Shown here: one piece after another, positions 56,701 through 64,000 of the stretch
How the letters are laid out: each line of letters begins with the position of its first letter
Position numbering within the stretch: the first letter of the stretch is position 1
From: Aradus depressus
Lineage: Eukaryota; Arthropoda; Insecta; Hemiptera; Aradidae
Direction: 5' to 3'
Assembly: GCA_963662175.1 (NCBI GenBank)
Contig: OY759214.1
Location: 81,869,515-81,933,514, forward strand
Length of the DNA: 64,000 nucleotides
The notes under the pieces: model-generated
What the model saw: the letters and a program-made list of their open reading frames with translations, nothing else
Databases searched by the model: none
What the model was told of the DNA's origin: nothing
Made by a program: the position numbers and the translations under genes

Positions 56701-59700
56701 CAAATTTCCTACGTTGGTGATAAGGGTTCCTCTAAAGGTGAGAGAGTTTATTGTTTTAATTTCTAAGAATATTAGGCGTGAAATGGTCGATACATTTATA
56801 TTACTTTCAACGTTGAAATGTACGCCTAATAGAAATATATATATTTGTTTGTCGCAGTTTTGGCATCTTTTCCTATTATCATTTATTAAAATCGACTGTT
56901 TTATTTATAACTAATTTTTTTTTTTTTGACCATGGATTATTGTATGTTTTAGGATTGTATTCCTGACTACCGAAACGCGGTGATTGTGGCACGGAACCCC
57001 GGCTCAGCCAACAAGGCCACTTCATATGCGGAGAGGTTGAGATTAGGGATTGCTGTTATCCACGGCGAACAGAAGGAGTCTGAATCGGACGAGGTTGATG
57101 GAAGGTAACAAGAAGATATTAATGTCTGAATATGTTTCTGCGATCTGTGTCGATTTTAGTGGAAATCTAATAAAATAAATAAAAACAGAACTTGTTTTAA
57201 CTTTTATTTGACTAATTTAACAAAAATTAATATATAAAATGTACCGGTTTCGGCTTGTGCCATTCAAAAGTGAACTTATTTATTTTAATATATGTACATA
57301 TATTAATTTAAAAAAAATAATAATACAAACACATAAAATAGAAATAGAATAAAATTGAATATAAATAATAAAAAATAGTTATTAAAACGTTGATTCGACG
57401 AGCCTAAAAGAGGATAGAGGATGTCTGTGGAGGAACTCTGCAAAAAAAAAAAAAATTAAAATGAAGGTTATGTATCAAATAAAGTTTTTGAATACGAAAC
57501 ACGATTTTTTATTGTGTTTATTTTATTATTTTTGAACAATGAAAAAACAATTTCATATTTATTTTTACGTTAATTTAAAACCTGATTATTGAACAAGATA
57601 CACTATATAAATATTATATTATACTATTTTGATGTATTATAAAAGTTTTATAATAATAATTTTCTTTTTTCAAGGATTATTTCTTGAAACTTAGGGATTT
57701 TTAGGACTCTGTGGAGAAGATTTTTAATGCTATGATTATAGAAAATTAAATTTAATTAGCTTTCACAATATTTATTGTCTAGTCGTTCTTTTTTGTTAAT
57801 TCATCAGTGATTTCTTTAATTATTGATTATATATTTGAAATTGATTTTGATTATGTTTGATATTCTATTTATTTGATTGAATTTATTATACATTTTATTA
57901 TTTTTATTCTATTAATTATAACAAATAATATTTATTTTCTTTCACACTACGTTTATTGTCCAATTGTCCTTTCTGATACTTCTTCATTGATTTGTCAAAA
58001 AATTAATTACAAATAATTGTAATTAAATTTGCAATTAATATACAGTTCACAAAAAAAAACAATAAATATTACATAACAATTGTTTTATGCCAAATTAATT
58101 GCAATTGAAAATTTGGCAAACATAATAATTATGTTAACATAATTTTGTATTATTATCAAACATTCCATTTTCTAGATATTCCCCACCTCCTCCTTCGATA
58201 GCATCCCGGATCTCCAGTGTTGGAGTTGGAGTCCCTCAACATCCTGCCAAAGAGAAACCTCCTATCAACGTGGTCGGGGATGTTGGTGGCCGGATAGCTA
58301 TCATGGTGGTATGTTGACTGAGATACCCTTACTGGATTGAAATTGGCGTTAAAGCTGCTTGTTGACTTAAAGTTGGCTTCTCTTAAAAGATCTGTTGATA
58401 CCATTTTAAAAGTATCCGAACCCATTTGTGTCGATATAGTGGAAACATTAATAATGTAACGTGTATATTGTCTAATTCCACAAAGATGTATACATAAAGC
58501 ATACCAGTTTTGGTTTACGCCATGCCACGTTTGGTATATTTATACAACTCTGAGATCATCTGAGGCTGTGACTCGCCCACACAGGAAGGAAGTTTTACGG
58601 TTCTAATAGAAAAATCGACGCTTATATAACAGTGGCTTAGAGACCTCTTTAGTAGCAGTAGTGGCAGTAATTAATTACAAATTAGAGCAACTCATCGTCT
58701 ATGGAATGTCACCCCTGGGTGTTTTCTTTCTTCGTGACATGTTGACATTGCGTCATTTTTTCTCTCTTAGTGCTATTTGTATATATTTTTTATACAGTTA
58801 TAAATATCTATTAGTGAATCACATTTTTTTACTTTCTTATATCTGTAGTATAAGGAAGAATTGTAAACCTTGCGATAATCTGAGATCGAGGTTTCGACGG
58901 ATTTTTACGTTTCAAGGTCTCTGAATACCTTTTGACCATTTTCTCCGTGTTGTTTGTATGTGATTGGAAAGTTGTGAGCGCTCTACCTCAGGAAAGATTG
59001 TAGCTATGAACCTGAAATTTGGAATGCAGGAGTCACATGTGCTGACTTAGATCTGATTAGATTTTGGCCGAAATTGGTCGGAAATTGAGACCACTTTACT
59101 CCGGAGCCTAAATACATTTTACAAAATACCGCTTATGTTTATGACCTAATCTAAAATCTTTTTAAGTAATTGTTGTAGAAAAAACTAAAATACTTATTTT
59201 ACATGAAATACGATTTGTCGCAGGTCGTCCGGTTTTCGAGGTACATGCCGAAAACCGTCTTCAAATGTATTTTTGAAACACATATTTTTAGATGTTTTCT
59301 TGATTTACCCGAAAACGGTTTGTCTTATCGAAAAATAGATCCTTGCCAAAAATGTTCCCTATAAAATTTCCTATCGCTAATAAATCTTCAGATTTGAGGT
59401 ATGTCACTCTCCGGATTACGCTGTACAATGAAACAAAAAAATACCACTGACGTCAACTCATTACATTCATATATCTAGTAATGCCAGTGTGAAATGATTT
59501 TGAGGAGGGGGAGGGTATCTATAAGCGTGGTCGGTATAAGAAAGTCCTGTAATGGCCACATCAGATATTTTTATCTTGAAGCTATAAATAAAAGATTGTT
59601 AATGTTTAAACCTTTGTTTACAATTTCTTTGTTGTATTTTGGAGTTTTGTTTTCAATGTTAATGATTTGTTTGTTAAGGATGATATGATAGACGATGTGC

Positions 59701-62700
59701 AAGCATTCGTGACGGCCTCTGAGGTTCTGAAGGAGCGAGGTGCCTACAAGATCTACGTGATGGCAACTCATGGTCTCCTCTCTTCAGATGCACCTCGCCT
59801 CATCGAAGACTCACCTATTGATGAGGTAACTTAACAATTTTCACTTTTTCATCTTCTTCAATAACCTTCGCGAACATTTTAATTTGTTTATTATTAATTT
59901 TTACCTGAGTTTTTGAGAGGACAAGTTGTATTTTTCTTGTTTTGAGAAATAGAAGGTTGTTATTTGGACATTCATTAAAATTGAAAATGTTTTATAGCCA
60001 TGAATAGAAAATTACATTTTTTACAATTTAGAAAGTCATTTTACATCATACTTCTAATTTTTAAAATTGAATTCACTACAAATCACATAATTTTTGGGTC
60101 CTAATAACTATATTTGGATACTATAAAACAAACGTTAATATAGCAACAGTAGTGTTAATTGACTGTTTATTACATCAGAGTTTCAAGTGTAATTACAAAA
60201 CACCTATGTATGTATTATTAATAAAAAAAAACATAGGTATGTTATAAGATACATCATAAGAATATAAACATCAAGATAGCTAATTAGGTACATAACTATA
60301 TTACAGTACTTTAGATTAGATACATAAACAGATATTAACGCTTAGAGTCTGACACACGTGGATTAGAGTTAACTAGACTACTAAAAAATAAAATGAAATG
60401 AGTAAATAAATACTTGAAAATAGAAGTACAAAAATAATAATATTAATAATTACTTACTATAAATACATTTTTTAATTTAATTAAAATTAAGATAATTTTT
60501 TATAACTTTTCCGGAAGTGATTTTTTTTTCTCAACGAAATTTCGGGACGTTCTTATTTATGCCCCTTCCTCAGGTCACAGAGTGCGAAATAAAGAAAAGA
60601 AAAAGAAAACAAAATAAAAATAATCATTATAATATTTTTATATAAATAAATAAAATGGTAATAATAATACATAAAAGATAAAAACAAGAAAAAAATGAGT
60701 ATAGGTTAGGTTAGGTTTTATGACTCATGTCCGGGTTTCAACTTATAGGTCATATCGCCTACTACCAGAGCGTTCTTCCGTCACTCTCGTGGACATGAGC
60801 CAGACTCTACTGTGGGAGTCCTAAATTTTGCCTACCCTAAATTTTTATTCACCTAGGGCTAGGGATCTTTAACGAGTACCTGACATCGTACAGGCTCGGG
60901 ACTATCGCATAACGTCCCATCCAAAGGACGACATGCTTAAGTTTATTTTACCTCCCAGATAAACTAAGGTCCTCGGTCGGGTTTCGAACCCACGACCTTG
61001 AGCTCAGAAGACAAGCACGCTTACCACTGATCTACCGGCGCCCTCACAGATATGATTTTACTATTTCACAATTTCTCGTTATATTATAATTTTTTTTATT
61101 AGCGATACATTTCATATTTTCTAATTCTTATTACCTTCAGCCACGACTTAACAAATACTAAGTGGAAGTTCAACAAGTTTACATTCCGAACGGTCCCTTT
61201 TTTAGCTCCACGGGGTTTTTCCTTTTCCCTTTCTCCTGTAAAGTTTTTTTTATTACCTTCAAAAACATTAAAAATAAAATTTCATATCAAATTGAAAAAT
61301 AGAGGAAAATTTGAAATAATATCAGTGCTGATCAAAATACAAATATATGAAATAAATCATAGATGGCAATAATAAATATATGAATTTTCAATTCATGATT
61401 AGAAAACCTTTTCAATTAAACGCTAGAGATGACTGATAAAAATTGTTAGCATAATCTTTTTGTTGGATGAGAACCATAAAGATAAGGTTCTGTCCGAGAG
61501 CCTAATGAACATTTATGCAACATTTAGTGACAATTTGAGATATCACCTTACATACAAACACACAACCTTTGATCTAGGCGCGTCAGAGTAGGAACCTCGC
61601 TTCAATTGGTCAATAAAACAAAAACACTGTGCGTAAAACCATTGTTGCCGCCTGTGCGATGGGAGGGTATTGTATTTTACAATGTTGTATGTACGTTATA
61701 TTCTTCCGATTTTAATTGTTTATACTTCATGATCCAAACAGTCGATTGGCTTTGGAGGAAAAGAGTAAACGTAATTGATTAATTTTTGCTGGGGAAGTAT
61801 ATTGCCGGTGATTCACTGATGCATTTTGTTTTGTTTTCTTTGACCTACAAAAACGTAAAAAGGAAAGCAGAGTTGTTGCTATAAAATAATGATCAGTTTC
61901 GTTGATTGCCGACATTTATTACCGTCGCTTTCAATCGGACAGCTATAGAAATACAAAACTGGAGTATCAACACTTTTATCCTCAGTATTTGAATTCATAT
62001 AATTTCAGTGAACTTTCTCCTCATAAAGTTCAATCAAAAATTGGAATCCTTGTAATATTAATGAGAAATCTTCGTCTGCCTCATGGACTCCTCAGGCTAT
62101 AGAATTCAACTGCGAATTATTGAATGTTGTAAGAATTTTATTAGACCTCTTGTAGTCAAAGGGGGTATAGCGGAAAATTAGTTTTCATTGCAAAAATTAT
62201 ATTAACGAAATAAGACTCATGATTACCTTTTAAACTTAAAAAAAAAAGTAGCAGGTTCTATCCACGTGGGTTCACCGCCTCCCTGCTAAATCAATGAAAT
62301 ATCTTCATATTTTGACTACCTGTTCAGGAATTATTAAAACGGTTTATTGTTTTCTCATTTACTGTTGATCCTACCTGTTGTGATATTTAATAAATTATGT
62401 TAAATAAAAATATATAAATAATAATTGAAATAATAAAATTAATACTAAATAAACAAATAATAAAATTATCACATTTCCTGTAGAAATTATAGCTGGTCTT
62501 CTAGTAAATTTTGATTTATACAGAAATTTCCGAAAAGGGCCCTAAAACAATATCGAAAGTTCAAGAAGTGCAATTTTGAAGAAAGTGCAAAAATTAAAAA
62601 AAAAAAAAGGTTTCGAACCCACGTTCTTGAGCTCAGAAGACAAGCACGCATACCACTGAGCTATCGGCGCCCTCAGAGATATGATTTTAACTAATTATCT

Positions 62701-63356
62701 AACTAGAAAACTAGTTTTATTTCATTTTTGTTCTTTGGCTACTACTATTTTGCAATTTCTCTCTATTTAAAGGTCTTATTTTGTTTTATATAATTTTGAA
62801 TTGTTTTTTGTTTTCCAATTGCACAATTTCTTCTAAATTTCGGTTTCTGTTAAGGAGCATGTGTCCATATTTATTTATTTTAATATTATTTGTATATTTT
62901 TATTTAGTTACTGTTCTTATTACTAATTTATTATTATTATATTTTTTTATTAACGATACATTTCGCATTTACTAATTCTTATTATAGGAATATATATTTT
63001 GTAAATAACCCCATTTGTCGTCATAAATCTTGTATTCTTTAGTGCAATAAAAGTTTTTCTATCTATCTGTACTCCCAGGCAAAGCCGGGGCTAACCTGCA
63101 AGTCCAAATATTTCTTAATAAAACTGATGATGTGTTTGTGTACAGAACCTTTCAATGTTTTGAACTGATCTCTATATTTTTATCATTTGTGTTCTAGGTG
63201 GTTGTGACGAACACGATCCCACATGAACTGCAGAAGCTGCAGTGTCACAAGATCAAAACGGTTGACATCAGTGTCCTCTTGTCCGAGGCTATCCGTAGGA
63301 TTCACAATAAGGAGTCTATGTCATATCTCTTTAAAAATGTCACTTTAGAAGATTGA
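50736..63356 (+). CDS. PRPSAP: Phosphoribosyl pyrophosphate synthetase-associated protein (PRPSAP)
   Basis: Spliced plus-strand gene. Coding exons: 50736-50812, 52450-52569, 53817-53926, 55347-55519, 56953-57104, 58176-58308, 59679-59825 and 63198-63356. All introns are GT-AG, phases agree throughout, and the total is 356 residues, as in animal PRPSAP1. An in-frame TGA lies 6 nt before the ATG. By family it binds PRPP synthetase in the cytosol and restrains PRPP production for nucleotide synthesis. Subfamily marks: the PRPS loop is replaced by [13 protein letters not shown] (about 101-112); [12 protein letters not shown] occurs at 131-142; the PRPP-binding loop, DDMADTCGT in PRPS, reads DDMIDDVQA from 256; and an extra proline-rich linker (about 212-235) precedes KEKPPI. 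These changes indicate a non-catalytic paralogue. It lies head to head with the zinc-finger gene. Introns hold SINEs, a foldback element and other repeats. AATAAA motifs lie at 63636-63650. PRPSAP1 versus PRPSAP2 orthology is not resolved. Confidence 0.95.
51262..51375 (-). mobile_element. SINE-1, decayed head and adjoining body
   Basis: AAAGGACGGCATGCTCAAG and GTTTCGAAACCGCGATCTTG mark it; it lies in PRPSAP intron 1. Confidence 0.65.
52640..52985 (-). mobile_element. SINE-1, full length, TTAGG tail and 12-bp target duplication
   Basis: The best copy: exact flanking AACATAATTTTA (52628-52639 and 52986-52997), intact A and B boxes, and a GGTTAGGTTAGG tail on the plus strand. It lies in PRPSAP intron 2, antisense to the gene. 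The exact duplication points to recent retroposition. Confidence 0.95.
53126..53690 (+). repeat. Family C repeat, complete reference copy
   Basis: Starts TTACTTCCCCAGTTATACGA, then AGTATAGGGGAAGTTATG, has three module cores and ends with CTGGGGAAGTACATAGCC and GGTGATCCACTAG. About 565 bp in PRPSAP intron 2. No ORF. Confidence 0.8.
54264..54427 (+). mobile_element. SINE-1, 5' half
   Basis: Head (GGCGCCAGTAGCTCAG) and first half of the body, then an abrupt switch to a family C fragment. Confidence 0.8.
54623..54874 (-). CDS. Basic ORF of uncertain nature, antisense in PRPSAP intron 3
   Basis: The 83-residue frame is very lysine/arginine rich and ends in [20 protein letters not shown]. That resembles the basic K-S-x-AER-Q-REYR-x-R-K stretch at the start of several insect transposon proteins. 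It overlaps a second minus-strand frame (54505-54750), so a frameshifted mobile-element ORF is as likely as a gene. No inverted ends were seen around it. Confidence 0.2.
   Translation of the reverse strand: MRSTTRTQSETIKIFAEMYVKIGIKLKIAKKLKMSSHMNRKYARNYRKRKSEESSHQNEFKKPKKSSAEQMQELRQHRKENKK
55564..56247 (-). mobile_element. Foldback structure around a Penelope-like C-terminal ORF
   Basis: Arms of about 180 bp (55564-55741 and 56066-56247) are reverse complements with only scattered mismatches. The centre, read on the minus strand (about 56065-55835), encodes [45 protein letters not shown] and [19 protein letters not shown] before a stop. That matches the C-terminal end of Penelope-like and related retroelement proteins. 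Penelope elements often carry terminal repeats in inverted order. It sits in PRPSAP intron 4, and a third partial arm copy lies in intron 7 at 61131-61230. Confidence 0.6.
56465..56600 (-). repeat. Family C repeat, terminal pieces
   Basis: GTTGTCAGTGAATCATCGC and, at 56575, CTTCCCCTATACTTCGTATA: both ends with the middle deleted. Confidence 0.6.
57125..57285 (-). repeat. Family E repeat
   Basis: Begins 21 bases after the exon 5 donor of PRPSAP: TTTCTGCGATCTGTGTCGAT ... ACCGGTTTCGGCTTGTGCC. Confidence 0.6.
58425..58560 (-). repeat. Family E repeat
   Basis: TGTGTCGATATAGTGGAAAC ... TTGTCTAATTCCACAAAG ... CCAGTTTTGGTTTACGCC. In PRPSAP intron 6. Confidence 0.6.
58870..59440 (-). repeat. Family D repeat, longest copy
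   Basis: CGACGGATTTTTACGTTTCA through CAGGTCGTCCGGTTTTCGAG and CTTCAGATTTGAGGTATG: the reverse complement of the 10.2 kb and 29.9 kb copies combined. In PRPSAP intron 6. Confidence 0.75.
60295..60620 (-). repeat. LINE-tail family fragment
   Basis: AGTCTGACACACGTGGATTA and CCCCTTCCTCAGGTCACAGA correspond to parts of the 16.3 and 25.6 kb copies. In PRPSAP intron 7. Confidence 0.5.
60704..61043 (-). mobile_element. SINE-1, full length, TTAGG tail
   Basis: Plus-strand left end GGTTAGGTTAGGTTTTATGA, complete body and head to 61043. It is in PRPSAP intron 7. Confidence 0.92.
61131..61230 (+). repeat. Partial copy of the foldback arm
   Basis: CTTCAGCCACGACTTAACAA and the following 80 bases match the 55564-55741 arm, ending in the CACGGGGTTTTTCC segment. 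Confidence 0.65.
61735..61830 (+). repeat. Family C repeat, 3' end
   Basis: CAGTCGATTGGCTTTGGAGG through GCTGGGGAAGTATATTGCCG and GTGATTCACTGA. Confidence 0.7.
62608..62673 (-). mobile_element. SINE-1, head only, with duplicated flank
   Basis: The head matches the 60704-61043 copy, and the flank just beyond it (AGATATGATTTTA) is the same as at 61046-61060, so this junction was copied together with its neighbour. Confidence 0.75.
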
Positions 63357-63635
63357 AGTCCTACTAGTTTCATTTTAATACTATTATTTCTTTTGTTTAT
63401 TTCGTATTTTTAGATTGTTATCACGTTATAAATTGTTAAAAAGAAAAAAAAAGATACTTTCGTTGTATGGCACTCCTGATATTTTTATCTCTTATTTGCT
63501 CTTGCAGATTACCATGATTGAATATTGAAAAATATTAATTAAGTTAATGTTAAGAATTATTAAAATTGGCATAAATGTTGTCGGTGAATAATTTTCGTCT
63601 TGCGACATAAAATGCGAACGGTTATGAAAAATTGT

Positions 63636-63650
63636 AATAAATTAAATAAA
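63636..63650 (+). terminator. Candidate PRPSAP poly(A) signals
   Basis: Overlapping AATAAA hexamers lie about 280 nt after the PRPSAP stop, in an AT-rich stretch. These are the first convincing signals downstream of the last exon. Confidence 0.45.
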
Positions 63651-63754
63651 TAAAATAAACTTATTTTTTTGAAATAGTGTCTATTCCTCAATGTCCGCAT
63701 TACACCATCGTCAGGCTTAGTTATAAACAAACCTGTTTTATTTCTCCGCTATTT

Positions 63755-64000
63755 AGGTATAGGGGAAGTTATGTAATTAGTTGTTTTCGATAGTTTCACG
63801 TTTTCCGCCCCCTGAACCCAAAAACGAAACAAAACACATTTTTCTGTGACAACATGTTCCGGTGGAATGAATGTATCGAACTGAAATTTCATTTTTAATA
63901 AAATAAATATTAATCCTATTGGTCCTATTTAACACGTCCTTATTGAGACGACATATACCTATTAATGTTCCTCGAAATCGGCCGAAGAGAAAGGAGATGG
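63755..64000 (+). repeat. Family C repeat, cut by the window edge
   Basis: GTATAGGGGAAGTTATGTAA start, first module, and CTCGAAATCGGCCGAAGAGA at the edge. Confidence 0.7.

Noticed and set aside
58156..58425. 89-codon minus-strand frame
   Set aside because: Antisense shadow of PRPSAP exon 6.

Overview
The window is AT-rich eukaryotic DNA from an invertebrate, most likely an insect. Support: spliced genes with GT-AG introns, an arthropod-like U2 snRNA, a C2H2 zinc-finger gene resembling fly crooked legs, mariner/Tc1/PIF-Harbinger/jockey-type elements, and SINE tails made of the insect telomere unit TTAGG. The order cannot be fixed from the sequence. There is no sign of bacterial operons, CRISPR arrays or plasmid functions.

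Two host protein genes were rebuilt exon by exon and lie head to head in the right third. On the minus strand (43180-49744, eight coding exons, 329 residues) is a C2H2 zinc-finger protein with eight fingers, six carrying a crooked-legs-like FT/SRK-E/D-HL core. On the plus strand (50736-63356, eight coding exons, 356 residues) is a PRPP synthetase-associated protein (PRPSAP), the non-catalytic regulatory relative of PRPP synthetase. About 1 kb separates the two start codons and probably holds both promoters. A U2 snRNA gene lies at 23677-23872.

The rest is mostly mobile DNA and its debris. The commonest unit is a tRNA-headed SINE of about 340 bp (SINE-1) in some 22 whole or partial copies; four near-complete copies end in telomere-like repeats. 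A second tRNA-headed SINE (SINE-2) has two copies. A third abundant unit (family C) is built from internal modules of about 120-140 bp and ends in a small hairpin; about 22 copies are present. Other recognisable elements are a gypsy integrase tail, jockey/CR1-like LINE fragments, Tc1 and mariner pseudogenes, a PIF/Harbinger element with both inverted ends, two pogo/Tigger-type elements, short MITEs and a foldback Penelope-like structure. Several are nested, which gives a relative insertion order.

Region by region: 1-13 kb is repeats with Tc1 and gypsy fragments and one possible secreted ORF; 13-17 kb is a nested LINE plus the Harbinger element; 18-28 kb is SINEs, mariner, LINE, the U2 gene and Tc1; 28-42 kb is LINE debris, one orphan exon and a pogo element; 43-50 kb is the zinc-finger gene, whose large intron contains a mariner and a Tigger-type element abutting at one TA; 50-63.4 kb is PRPSAP, with introns full of SINEs and the foldback element.
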